This document shows, one piece after another, positions 1 to 8,756 of a stretch of 64,000 nt of DNA. This DNA comes from JANXQZ01 sp038225555 (lineage in GTDB: Bacteria > Acidobacteriota > Terriglobia > Bryobacterales > Bryobacteraceae), in contig JBBRRB010000020.1 of the NCBI GenBank assembly GCA_038225555.1, positions 33,377 through 97,376 of the forward strand, read 5' to 3'. Numbering within the stretch: position 1 is the stretch's first letter; each line of letters begins with the position of its first letter. The notes beneath the pieces were generated by a model that ran no database searches, was not told where the DNA came from, and saw nothing but the letters and a program-made list of their open reading frames with translations. Made by a program: the position numbers and the translations under genes.

Positions 1-636
1 AATCAGTCCCCACCAACTGAAGCCGCGAGCTACCTGAAGGCTGAGCGCAGCCAGCAAGGCCTGCCCGAGTACCATCGCGTACTCGCTATTCAATACGCGA
101 GCAATTTCTCTAAAGTCATCGTCGCTAGCCGATGCAGGCGTGGGAAGCAGGTCGGCCCACCTGGAGGCAGCGAGCACCGCCAACGCCAGCCCTAGCAAGC
201 CGAGCCATTTCGCCAAACGGACCCAGTTCAGCTGCAGATCTGCTCGAAGGAACATGATGGCTAGAGGAGGAATTATAAGATAGGCCAAGTCCCGGGTCCC
301 GTTACCAGAGGGCTTCACGCCGAACTGAACCGCACCGCGGGCCATATTGACAACCATGAGAACGAATAGCGCGAGGAGCGGCCATGCCGAGCGTGGCGGC
401 AACTTGCGAGCCCGCACTATAGTGAGTAAGCCGGCGCAGAGGAGGATCACACATGCAACATCTTCGGGATAGACGAAGACGCCGAGATCGAGACCCTGTT
501 TACCAAGATCGAAACAATCCATCGCTATGGCAATCGCCAAACTGGCGATTGCCATAGCAGCGGTAAGTCGCCATAACAGAAGCCCAAGCGTAAGCAGCGC
601 CGCGACGATGCCGACGTAATGAAGGAGAGATGCCAT
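1..636 (-). CDS. Polytopic membrane protein of EPS-1, Wzy/O-antigen-ligase-like (3' part outside window)
   Basis: Leftward reading frame that stays open for 212 codons and runs off the window. The ATG at 636 is the first start after an in-frame stop about 12 codons upstream; no strong ribosome site is visible. The protein is strongly hydrophobic, with apparent membrane segments at residues about 3-21, 24-37, 50-68, 78-95, 115-128 and 137-152, and soluble loops between. Its place downstream of two glycosyltransferases and a flippase suggests the polymerase or ligase of a Wzx/Wzy pathway, which joins lipid-linked repeat units in the periplasm. No family motif is readable in this N-terminal part, so the function is inferred from topology and context. 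A 16-bp perfect inverted repeat lies inside the coding region. Confidence 0.7.
   Translation of the reverse strand, partial: MASLLHYVGIVAALLTLGLLLWRLTAAMAIASLAIAIAMDCFDLGKQGLDLGVFVYPEDVACVILLCAGLLTIVRARKLPPRSAWPLLALFVLMVVNMARGAVQFGVKPSGNGTRDLAYLIIPPLAIMFLRADLQLNWVRLAKWLGLLGLALAVLAASRWADLLPTPASASDDDFREIARVLNSEYAMVLGQALLAALSLQVARGFSWWGLI
524..558. repeat. Perfect 16-bp inverted repeat inside the wzy-like gene
   Basis: Arms 524-539 and 543-558 are exact reverse complements separated by three bases. They lie about 26-38 codons into the partial membrane-protein gene and encode an Ala/Ile/Met-rich membrane segment. In the transcript this would fold into a very stable hairpin near the 5' end of the coding region. 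Confidence 0.85.
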
Positions 637-848
637 GAAATCCGTAACCCGAGCTCTGACTAGCTGTTAGCTACCCGTTTGTTTGCCTTGGAGTTTGATG
701 TTTCGGAGCTGTTAGCGCCGGGTGAGAAATCGGCTACGGCGAGAGCCAACAGGCAGCCTCTTACGATGCCAGCTATGTCACGCGTATCGGAATCGCTGCT
801 GCTTAGACTGAATTGCGACGTGGTGGCTTGTTGTCGTTTCTCATCGTT

Positions 849-2027
849 TCAAAAAAGAAGCTCTTCCGACGCCGTTTGCATGGAGATTTCAGACCGGACA
901 CCATTATAGAGATCGTAGTAGGCCTTGGCGCCAATTTCCACGCCGAACCTGGCCCGCATTGATGCGGCATTGGCCGATGAGCCTGCAGGGAAGTGCGCAA
1001 GTGCCAGCTCAATGGCCGCAGCTACAGCAGACGGTTCCGCTTGGACCCAGAACCCATCCGGCACGTGCGCCTTGAAGTCCCTTAGACCAGGAACGTCAGT
1101 TAAGACGAGTGGTAACCCGCACGCTGCCGCCTCAATTGCGGCATTGCCCAGTCCCTCTCGCAATGAAGGCATCACGAACACGTCGGCTGCCCATAGTACT
1201 GAGCGTGGATCGGCTGTGGCTCCTAAAAACGCGCAACGTTCTCCGACGCCCAGTTCGGTCGCAAGCGACCGCTCGCTCTCGCAAGGATCCTCCTCGCCGG
1301 CGTGCAAAAAGAGCCAGTCAGCGCGTCCCTTAAGTTGGAGCAACTTCAGAGCTCGAAGCAGAACGGTGTGGTTCTTCCACTCACTGCAATTTCCTACGGT
1401 GGCGATTACCGATTGTCCCTCAAGGATGCCGTGGGCCCGGCGCGCTTCTGTTCTCTCCTGCGGCGAAGGGCGACGAAACAGAGCATCGTCATACCAATTT
1501 GAGATCATCACAGTACGATTCCAAAACAATCGCTCTTCGTTTTCAGCGACCGATTTCCCGATTGCAACCGCAATCGTGCCAAGCGATCGCAATCCCCGGC
1601 GCATAACGATTCGGGAGAGCCGCAACAGCCCTGTGAATGGGAACACACTGTGTATCGTGTGAACAATTCTATGAACTCCGGCAAGCCTGGCCGCCAAGCC
1701 GTAAAACACATGCGCCTGCTCCGTATGGATGTGAACCGCATCGAAGTGACCCAGGCGGATCAGGTCGCGCACTTGGTGGAAAAACGTGAATTTCTTACCG
1801 AATGGGATGTGGAAGATTTCGAAGCCAGCCTCTCTTAGGCGGTTGGCATACGAACCCTCGGTTCGGCCTGTGGCCAGAATTGCGTGAGGCTTGGCGGCGA
1901 GAAACCATAATGGCGCCGCGATCCGAAGCATGACTTCCGCCCCGGAAGGCCGCAGCTCGCTCAAAATATGTAACACCCTGGGTGTGGTCCTCCCCGTCAT
2001 TGTAGTTACCCCGTTGATTGCTGACAT
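849..2027 (-). CDS. GT4-family glycosyltransferase (EPS-1)
   Basis: 392 residues, GT-B fold, GT4 family. Near the N-terminus is the HILSELRPSGAEVML segment typical of this family (glycine-rich acceptor loop). The retaining-GT4 EX7E motif is EGLGNAAIE at about residue 290, followed by AAACGLPLVLTDVPG. It would transfer a sugar from a nucleotide-sugar donor to the lipid-linked repeat unit at the cytoplasmic face. The start at 2027 overlaps the end of the upstream glycosyltransferase by 22 bases, which fits translational coupling; ATG at 2000 is an alternative. Donor and acceptor cannot be predicted. Confidence 0.9.
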   Translation of the reverse strand: MSAINGVTTMTGRTTPRVLHILSELRPSGAEVMLRIAAPLWFLAAKPHAILATGRTEGSYANRLREAGFEIFHIPFGKKFTFFHQVRDLIRLGHFDAVHIHTEQAHVFYGLAARLAGVHRIVHTIHSVFPFTGLLRLSRIVMRRGLRSLGTIAVAIGKSVAENEERLFWNRTVMISNWYDDALFRRPSPQERTEARRAHGILEGQSVIATVGNCSEWKNHTVLLRALKLLQLKGRADWLFLHAGEEDPCESERSLATELGVGERCAFLGATADPRSVLWAADVFVMPSLREGLGNAAIEAAACGLPLVLTDVPGLRDFKAHVPDGFWVQAEPSAVAAAIELALAHFPAGSSANAASMRARFGVEIGAKAYYDLYNGVRSEISMQTASEELLF

Positions 2028-3310
2028 TCCTTCCAGTCCCGGATAATATCTCTGTAGAAGCGCAGGTGCATGTCGACCACCAGATCAGGACTAAACCGGT
2101 TCGGTATCATTTGTTGGGCGTAAGAAACCATCGAGACTGCGCGGTCTCGGTCTCGGACCAGAGACAATGCTGCCTGAGCGATCGCGGCGGGGTTTTTTAT
2201 GTCAACCAACACCCCGGCACGACCGTAATCTAATGTCCAAGGGACTGCGCCGCTGGCGCGTCCAGCGATAACCGGACAACCGGCCTGAATGGCCTCACAA
2301 ATCGAGATCCCATGGGTTTCAATCAGGGCGGGATGTAACCAGACGTCCACTTCGGCAGCCAAGGATTTCAGAAATGTCAGGTGTGGGAGGGCTCCCCTGA
2401 ACTCGACTGAAGAATGAGGGGCTTTCATCTTCTGTGTATTCCATCCGCTTCCAAATACCAACAGCCGGCTGTCCGGCAGATCTTCCCGAAGGTGATTCAT
2501 CGCGGAGATCGCAGCGCCAATATTCTTTAAGCGACCCGGACTTCCGTAGCACCCGAAGGTGATCCGGCCCGTTTTGGGAAACCCCGGCCGCACCGTCACT
2601 GTTTCCGGGAGTGGCGGAATCGCATTTGGGATCACCCGGATTTCTCCCGAGAAACCGTGGTGCAGTCTGAGATAAGATTCGACAAACGGCGATACAGCAA
2701 TGATATGGCGAAATCGCTTCAGGATAGCCGTGGTGTTGGCTAGCCAGCGCAAAGTGGAGGCATGTGCCAAGGGCCCCCATCTCCAACATGTACTCAGCCT
2801 GGCATGTTCCCAAGCCGCGTCGTGGATTGTGAGCACTTTCGGCCCGTCCCAGTCTGCAACGGCTCGGGCGGTCTCCAGGGTCCAATGCGCGTGAACAATA
2901 CCAGGCCCGATTTTATGGAGGTGATCGAGTGCTATCTTGCGCTCCCTGGATAAACCATCCAGGATCCAAGCAACTCTGCCGCGCTTGCCATATAAAATTG
3001 CGCTAAGAGGTTTAGAGCGAATGTGGAGGTCAGGGCCGTTCTCCAGTCCCCCTAACAAGGTGGTCAGCATTCCGCGGCTGCCAAATTCTTGAGCCAGGTT
3101 ATGGATCGGGACTGCGGGAGGTCCGCTTAAAGTAGCAAGCGCGGCTCCGTGTTCACCACCTACCGCTGGCGCCATCGCTGCGGGATCGAAATGGCCGGCT
3201 AATACGATGTCGCCGTCAAAAGCGAGCGCTCGGTGTACTGGGCGCAGAGAGGCAGGTTTCGGTAGTACTTGATTCATCATGTCTTTCGGGTAGAGTGTTG
3301 TCGAAGACAT
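2006..3310 (-). CDS. GT4-family glycosyltransferase (EPS-1)
   Basis: 434 residues. The C-terminal domain carries the GT4 donor-site motif ETHGISICE (EX7E) near residue 335, then AIQAGCPVIAGRASG. HIIAVSPFVESYLR and VIPNAI in the middle are the usual inter-domain landmarks. The ATG at 3308-3310 directly abuts the stop codon of the flippase gene (3311-3313), and the 3' end overlaps the next glycosyltransferase, so the three genes are surely one transcript. Likely role: adding one sugar of the EPS-1 repeat unit on undecaprenyl phosphate. Specificity unknown. Confidence 0.9.
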   Translation of the reverse strand: MSSTTLYPKDMMNQVLPKPASLRPVHRALAFDGDIVLAGHFDPAAMAPAVGGEHGAALATLSGPPAVPIHNLAQEFGSRGMLTTLLGGLENGPDLHIRSKPLSAILYGKRGRVAWILDGLSRERKIALDHLHKIGPGIVHAHWTLETARAVADWDGPKVLTIHDAAWEHARLSTCWRWGPLAHASTLRWLANTTAILKRFRHIIAVSPFVESYLRLHHGFSGEIRVIPNAIPPLPETVTVRPGFPKTGRITFGCYGSPGRLKNIGAAISAMNHLREDLPDSRLLVFGSGWNTQKMKAPHSSVEFRGALPHLTFLKSLAAEVDVWLHPALIETHGISICEAIQAGCPVIAGRASGAVPWTLDYGRAGVLVDIKNPAAIAQAALSLVRDRDRAVSMVSYAQQMIPNRFSPDLVVDMHLRFYRDIIRDWKECQQSTG

Positions 3311-4876
3311 TCAACCTTCCCACGCGACAATCGATTGGGGAGCGCATTTCGATTTTAGGAGGTCCGACCGAAGCGCTTGCTTCTTCGCAATGTGTTCCAG
3401 GCGTTGCGCAAGTACGCGCGGTAAAGTGACCGTAGCAGGAGTTAAGAAACTCACCAACTGTGACGCGAGTAACCGGTGGCCAAAAACACCGAGCATCAAA
3501 AATACGGTTGACGCTCCCACAACGGTTAGTAGAGCCAAGCGCCAGGCTGGCTGAACGGCGTAGTGTGTCCCGAGACAGTCGGTGGCGAATGCGACACCGG
3601 CTGTCACCGTAGCCATAGCGACCGGCCCACCCAGAACCCTGAAGACGTCAATCCATCCGAGGGCCAACAGTCGAAGAGTCGGCAAGGTGGCGACACAAAA
3701 CCGAATTCCATAGGCGAATAAGACCCCCCACGCTACGGCGGTGGCGGAATAACGGACCAACACACCGAACACCAAGGCCGCAAAGAACAGTGAAACAATT
3801 TGTGCGCGGAGTTCCCGTTTTACGTAGTTGGCCGCACCGAGGATCGGACCGGCAAGCGCCATAAGAGCGTGCAGTGTGACTGCGAGAGCAAAAGGGCGAA
3901 ACAGCGGTGCGGCTGCGGCCCATTTTGGACCACATACGCCAAGAACGATTGTGGACGAGCATGCGGCCATGCTCCAGAACATCGGAAGGATGATAATTGC
4001 AACCGCCGAAAGACACGATAAGTAGGCACGGCGCATCGTGTCGAGGCGACCGCCGGCACGACAACAGCTAGCGAATAGGACCTGCTGGCAGGTACTCACG
4101 ATGCCAGCGGCAGGCACGTTCGCCAAGTCGAATGCGCGACTATACAAACCCAGGCTTGTGGAACCGAAGACTCTTCCTACTACAGTGTTATCAAGATTGG
4201 TGATACTCCAGTTCACTATATTGCACGCGGTAATGGCAGTTCCAAAACGGAGCAGACTTAACCCCGGGCCGCTAAGCGTTGGCAATGCTGAGTGCCGAAC
4301 ACTAGCATAAACCTGAGCAGAATAAGATAAACTCTGTACCAACTGGGCGGCAACAAGGCTCCAAACCCCAGCTCCACAAAAAGCGGCGGGAACGCCGACG
4401 ATGAGGAATCCGAGAATCGAGGATGATACCTGCGCCTTCTGGATCTTGCTAAACCATAACTTGCGTTTGAGCAGACCAGTGGATGTCTGCCCAAAGGCTT
4501 GCAGCACGAACAGCGGGGCGATTATGCGCATGATGCCGGGAAGAGCCGGGTCGTGGAACAGAAGCGCAACATAGGGGGCGAAGCAGATGACCGCGATGGT
4601 CATCGTCAGTCCAATCAGCAACTGGATCGTGAACGCGAAACGTATCTGCACTTCCCTTAACTCTTTGGCTTGAACGAGGGCAGAACCGAATCCAGCATCA
4701 GCTACCTGATTCGCCAGACCGAAAACCAGCGATGCAGCCGCGAGCTGGCCGAAGGGTTTCGGTCCGAGGATACGGGCCAGGATGATTCCTACAAAAAAAC
4801 TGACCACGCTCCGCGTCATGAACCCCAGATATGTGGAGCGCAACGCCGACACGGCGCTTCTCTTCAGTTCACTCAC
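3311..4876 (-). CDS. Wzx-type polysaccharide flippase (EPS-1)
   Basis: 521 residues with about a dozen to fourteen hydrophobic segments across the whole length. The N-terminal pattern (SALRSTYLGFMTRSVVSFFV, then ILARILGPKPFGQLAAA) is typical of the MOP-superfamily polysaccharide_synt/Wzx branch. It should flip lipid-linked oligosaccharide units across the inner membrane. It lies directly upstream of two glycosyltransferases and a Wzy-like gene. Its start overlaps by 8 bases the open end of a decayed methyltransferase, which suggests that gene once preceded it in the operon. Confidence 0.88.
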   Translation of the reverse strand: MSELKRSAVSALRSTYLGFMTRSVVSFFVGIILARILGPKPFGQLAAASLVFGLANQVADAGFGSALVQAKELREVQIRFAFTIQLLIGLTMTIAVICFAPYVALLFHDPALPGIMRIIAPLFVLQAFGQTSTGLLKRKLWFSKIQKAQVSSSILGFLIVGVPAAFCGAGVWSLVAAQLVQSLSYSAQVYASVRHSALPTLSGPGLSLLRFGTAITACNIVNWSITNLDNTVVGRVFGSTSLGLYSRAFDLANVPAAGIVSTCQQVLFASCCRAGGRLDTMRRAYLSCLSAVAIIILPMFWSMAACSSTIVLGVCGPKWAAAAPLFRPFALAVTLHALMALAGPILGAANYVKRELRAQIVSLFFAALVFGVLVRYSATAVAWGVLFAYGIRFCVATLPTLRLLALGWIDVFRVLGGPVAMATVTAGVAFATDCLGTHYAVQPAWRLALLTVVGASTVFLMLGVFGHRLLASQLVSFLTPATVTLPRVLAQRLEHIAKKQALRSDLLKSKCAPQSIVAWEG

Positions 4877-5196
4877 AAGATTCAGTTAACCGACAATGGG
4901 GCCACAGAGCCGTTGCATTCATGATTCGAATCGCTACAACCGGTTGAGGATTACTCAGATCCATCGTCAACTTGCACCTTTCAAATAACGGCGGGCCGTT
5001 GTCCGCCCATTTTCCATCGACGCTGACGACGGAATCCGGGCCGAATTCCTTCCACGCACACAGCCAGGTATCAATGCCGCAGCCGACGTCCACGATGCGC
5101 TTTGGAGAGAAAGGACCTCGTCGACAACCGACAACGCAGCCTGAGACTAATCCGCGTACGTGTTATAAAACTGTTCGTATGTATAACCGGTTTTCT
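4869..5196 (-). pseudogene. Remnant of a SAM-dependent methyltransferase
   Basis: A 74-codon open frame (GTG at 5093) starts within VDVGCGIDTWL, the SAM-binding motif I of class I methyltransferases, followed by VVSVDGKWAD (motif II region) and TMDLSNPQP, then loses all similarity. Extending upstream in the same frame gives SPKRIVDVGCG. The expected N-terminal part is readable only in another frame (TYEQFYNTYAD, a stop, then LSVVDEVLSL). So there is at least one stop, one frameshift and a missing C-terminal half. It probably once modified a sugar of the EPS-1 unit. I see this directly in the translated frames; the family assignment is by motif recognition. Confidence 0.7.
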
Positions 5197-5373
5197 AAAT
5201 GCATGTCTGTATTAGTCTTGCCATTGCGATCGGTTGGATCGCAGTACTTGATCGTTGCCCCCAGCTTGCGCAAGACTTGAAGCTTGCAGATGAAACTGCG
5301 GTACGTTCCGCGAGCGATCTATCAATCCGCGAATAATCGCGCGTCGGTCTGGGATCCCTTTTGGGTTTGGGAG

Positions 5374-7584
5374 CTAAGCGTTCGTTGGATGGTAATACTT
5401 TGAATAATTCTGATAACCGTAGTAGTAATATTGACCCTTCATGTCATCTCTCACTTCGTTAAGCACGATCCCGATTACGTTCTGTTTCAGACGCTTTAGA
5501 TTAGTAAGAACGCTCGCGACGGCGTTCCGGTCCGTCTGCCCTGCCAAGGCTACGACGACCACTCCGTCCACCAGGGTGGCCATCTTGAGCGCCTCGGCGA
5601 AGCCTAGGACAGGTGGCGCGTCGACAATGACGAGATCGTAATCATCCTCAGCTTCGCTCAAGACCTTGGCCAAAAAGGCACCGAGTAGATCCGCGGCGCG
5701 ACGCGATGCCGGGCCGGCCGGGAGAATATCGAGGTCGGGATAAATTGCCGATTTCTGAAGGACGCCGCGCCATTCGGCGTCCCCTTTGATGACTGTGGAG
5801 ACGCCGATTTGGTTCGGTATTCCCAGACGGACGTGAATCGAGGGGCGGCGCAAATCGGCGTCGATCAACAAGGTCCTGTGATTTTGAAGGCTGTGAGCGA
5901 TGGCGAGATGCACAGCGGTGGTAGTCTTGCCCTCGCGGGGCGTGGCCGAGGTCATCAGCAGCGAACGCGTGCGCCGACTCAGGTCGGAGAGCAGGATGGT
6001 ATCCCGCACCATCCGGATGGATTCTTCAAATGCCTCAGTTTGACTATTACGGCGACCGGCTGTCACCAAAGCGGTTTCGGGACCATGAATCAAAGGCGCC
6101 GAGCGACCGTACCAGTTTCTGACTAAAGGAAGCGCGCCGAGGACCTCGGTTTTGAGCCGTTTCTGGATCTGCTCCGGGTCACGTACCGTGTTGTCTAACG
6201 TGTCTGCCATGACGGCGGCGCCTATCGCGAGCAGAATAGAGAAGAGGAGCGCCAGAATGCCGTTTAACCGGATATTGGGAAAGACCGGAAGCAAGGCAGG
6301 CCGGGCCGAATCTGATAAACGGATGGAGTTGTTCTGAAAGCTGGAATTGATCCCGGCTTCCTTTATCTTATGCAGGAGTTCGTCATAGAATTTCTTATCC
6401 GTTTCGGCTTCCTGTTTTACGGCTTTGTACTCGAACGACCTTGCATTGAGCTTGTCGAACTCAGCCTTGGTTTGCTGAACGGCTGTTTTCAACATGGCTT
6501 CGCGATTGACCGCTTCCTGGTAGTCAAAGTCGACACGCTGACCGACGTTGCGTTTCATGGCGTCAAACTGACGCTCGAGTTCCGTTAATTGCGCGGAAAC
6601 CTTCTTATATTCAGGGTGACCGGCGCCGTACTGGGTTTTGACCACCGCGAACTTTTCACGGGCTTCATCGACCCGGTCGGCCATTCTACGCAGTTGTTCA
6701 CCTTGAAGGGACGCCTGCGCCGCCTGGAGAGAGCCGCCTTTAGTGGAGTTGAATGCGGCCTGCCTTCGGACCCGATCGGCCTGGGCGGTAGTGAATTCTG
6801 TGTTGAGCTGCAGCAGCCTGGAGGAGAGTATGCTGGTCTTCTCGTCAGGATTAATCACGCTTAGGTCTTTTTCGAACTGGAACAGGGCGGCCGAGGAGCG
6901 CTCCATTTTAGCCTTCATCTCTTCAATCTGCTTTTCCATGAAAGCCGAGAGCCCGGCAGTGGCACGGAAGCGGATATTGTAGGTGTGTTCGATGTAGCTT
7001 TGGGCCACTCCGTTGGCGACGTTGGCAGCCAGTTCCGGGTCAGGTGAGCGGTAGCTGATGAGCAGCAGGTATGTGTTGCGCGGCCGGGTCACCTTAAGGT
7101 TCTTAAGGGTGACCGGAGCATTCTGGGCGCGCGCGGATGGGAGCTTACCGCGTTGTTTGCCGACTTCGCTGATTCGGACCTGGAAACGTTCCACGACGGG
7201 CCGCAGAACAGAATCGGACTGGATCGCGTTGACCTGAGTGGCAAGGAATTGATCTGCGTCGTTGGGCGCCATGCGTGACGCATCCTGACCTATGAAGCCT
7301 GCGGGAGCTTGGCGGTCAATGTCGATGGTGGACGTGGATTCGTAAATCGGTGTGAGGCGGGAGGAAACCACGATGGTCGCGGCAACGGCAGTGACGACAA
7401 AAGCCAGTATGCTCCATTTGTGGCGCTTTAGGACCCATACGTAGTGGGAGAGCGGGACAGAGGTTTCTTCCGGCTCGGGCTCCGTGTAGGCGTACGACGG
7501 ATAGATAGTGCGCGCCGGTAGAATGTTGGCGCTTGACTCGCTCACATGAGCGGCTAAAGCGAGGAGTTCCGATTGTTCAGGCAT
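5374..7584 (-). CDS. wzc: Wzc-type chain-length determinant / tyrosine autokinase (EPS-1)
   Basis: 736 residues from the ATG at 7584; an earlier ATG at 7641 would overlap wza by 44 bases. Cytoplasmic N-terminus, a membrane helix before IVVSSRLTPIYEST (Wzz domain), a long coiled-coil periplasmic region with GNVR-like residues, a second helix (about 440-460), then the BY-kinase domain: Walker A ATPREGKTTT at about 552, A' LLIDADLRRPS at about 575, Walker B DLVIVDAPP at about 653. The tail YYYYGYQNYSKYY is the autophosphorylated tyrosine cluster. It controls polymer length and export together with Wza. All catalytic motifs look intact, unlike the EPS-2 counterpart. Confidence 0.93.
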   Translation of the reverse strand: MPEQSELLALAAHVSESSANILPARTIYPSYAYTEPEPEETSVPLSHYVWVLKRHKWSILAFVVTAVAATIVVSSRLTPIYESTSTIDIDRQAPAGFIGQDASRMAPNDADQFLATQVNAIQSDSVLRPVVERFQVRISEVGKQRGKLPSARAQNAPVTLKNLKVTRPRNTYLLLISYRSPDPELAANVANGVAQSYIEHTYNIRFRATAGLSAFMEKQIEEMKAKMERSSAALFQFEKDLSVINPDEKTSILSSRLLQLNTEFTTAQADRVRRQAAFNSTKGGSLQAAQASLQGEQLRRMADRVDEAREKFAVVKTQYGAGHPEYKKVSAQLTELERQFDAMKRNVGQRVDFDYQEAVNREAMLKTAVQQTKAEFDKLNARSFEYKAVKQEAETDKKFYDELLHKIKEAGINSSFQNNSIRLSDSARPALLPVFPNIRLNGILALLFSILLAIGAAVMADTLDNTVRDPEQIQKRLKTEVLGALPLVRNWYGRSAPLIHGPETALVTAGRRNSQTEAFEESIRMVRDTILLSDLSRRTRSLLMTSATPREGKTTTAVHLAIAHSLQNHRTLLIDADLRRPSIHVRLGIPNQIGVSTVIKGDAEWRGVLQKSAIYPDLDILPAGPASRRAADLLGAFLAKVLSEAEDDYDLVIVDAPPVLGFAEALKMATLVDGVVVVALAGQTDRNAVASVLTNLKRLKQNVIGIVLNEVRDDMKGQYYYYGYQNYSKYYHPTNA

Positions 7585-7597
7585 GTGCAGTGGATTC

Positions 7598-8545
7598 CTA
7601 ACGAGTGGTGTAAATGAGGGCGCTGCCGGCGACGCCCCCAAAGGCCAGAACTCTTTCTAGGGCCGTGACGGCAAGCCGCCTGCCGGAATTATCTGGAATG
7701 TAGAGGATGTCGTTGGCGGCCAGCACAACGTCGGGAGCCTGGCGCTTCATGATCTTCTCGAGCGGGACGGGGAGTTCGGTTTTAGGGCCGCTGCCCTGCT
7801 GTCGATATATAAAGGCCTGCCTCGCGGCGTAGGGGATCAGACCTTCGGCGAGCGCCAATATCTGGAGAACCGTGGTGTCAGCGCCTTCCTGAAGGGGGAA
7901 TGCGCCCGGCTTTTTCACGTTGCCCATAATGTAGATCTTGCTGACCTCCGGAACGCGCACTTCTTCCCCGCCATTGAGCAGGATGTTCGTGGCGGGGTCG
8001 GCGCCGTCCATGAGACTACGCACCATGATGCGGCGGGTCTGCATGACCGCCTGACCTTCAGGTCCAGGCTGCGGGCTGCTGATCAGGATCTCGCGGCCGG
8101 CATCCTCGCGCAGGCCTTGTGCCCTGGCCAGAGCCGCCAGAAGCGAGGTAGGGCCTTCGGCCTGGAAAACCAAAGGCACTTTGACCGCGCCGGCAACACT
8201 GATGGGACGGCTGTGATACTCGGCGATAGTAACGGTAACGAACGGATTGGTGAGGAGTTCTTCCTGCCGGAGCGCTGAGGCAATGACGGTCTCCAATTCG
8301 GCTGGATAGAGACCGTCCGCCTTTACCAGTTGCTTGAGCATGGGAAGGCGGATGTAGCCGTTGGTTCCTACTCTGATGCTACGGCTCAACTCGGGGGCAT
8401 CATAGACGGAAACGGCAATCAAATCATTTGGGCCGACTGATTGGGCGGGCAGGTTTGGGCCGAGTTCGGGCGAGGTCGTGGGCCGATTGGGTTGCTGCGC
8501 GAGTGCAGCGGATAGTGAAAGAATTAGCGAGGTTAGATGGCGCAT
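7598..8545 (-). CDS. wza: Wza-type outer-membrane polysaccharide export protein (EPS-1)
   Basis: About 315 residues from the ATG at 8545, which gives a clean signal peptide (MRHLTSLILSLSAALA) behind an AAGGAAA ribosome site; the longer frame to 8626 would bury this. Domain order: Poly_export (VGPNDLIAVSVYDAPELS), then SLBB domains (ISVAGAVKVPLVFQAEG; IYIMGNVKKPGAFPLQEG). It forms the outer-membrane export channel that docks with Wzc, encoded 13 bases downstream. A lipobox cysteine is not obvious, so membrane anchoring may differ from E. coli Wza. Confidence 0.9.
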   Translation of the reverse strand: MRHLTSLILSLSAALAQQPNRPTTSPELGPNLPAQSVGPNDLIAVSVYDAPELSRSIRVGTNGYIRLPMLKQLVKADGLYPAELETVIASALRQEELLTNPFVTVTIAEYHSRPISVAGAVKVPLVFQAEGPTSLLAALARAQGLREDAGREILISSPQPGPEGQAVMQTRRIMVRSLMDGADPATNILLNGGEEVRVPEVSKIYIMGNVKKPGAFPLQEGADTTVLQILALAEGLIPYAARQAFIYRQQGSGPKTELPVPLEKIMKRQAPDVVLAANDILYIPDNSGRRLAVTALERVLAFGGVAGSALIYTTR

Positions 8546-8756
8546 TCGGAATAATCTTTTCCTTGGGAGACCGGATTGCCCGTCGTCAAACGCGACTATG
8601 GGCAAGCTTCGCCACTTCAGCCACATCGAGGTAGTGTAGGATCACCGTGCTTTTAATGGACATAACTCTGGATCAGCAGCAACGATTTCCGTTCTGGAGA
8701 TCCGGCGATTATGTCGTACAAAAGTATGGTATGAAACGTGGTGCGAAAGTCTCACG

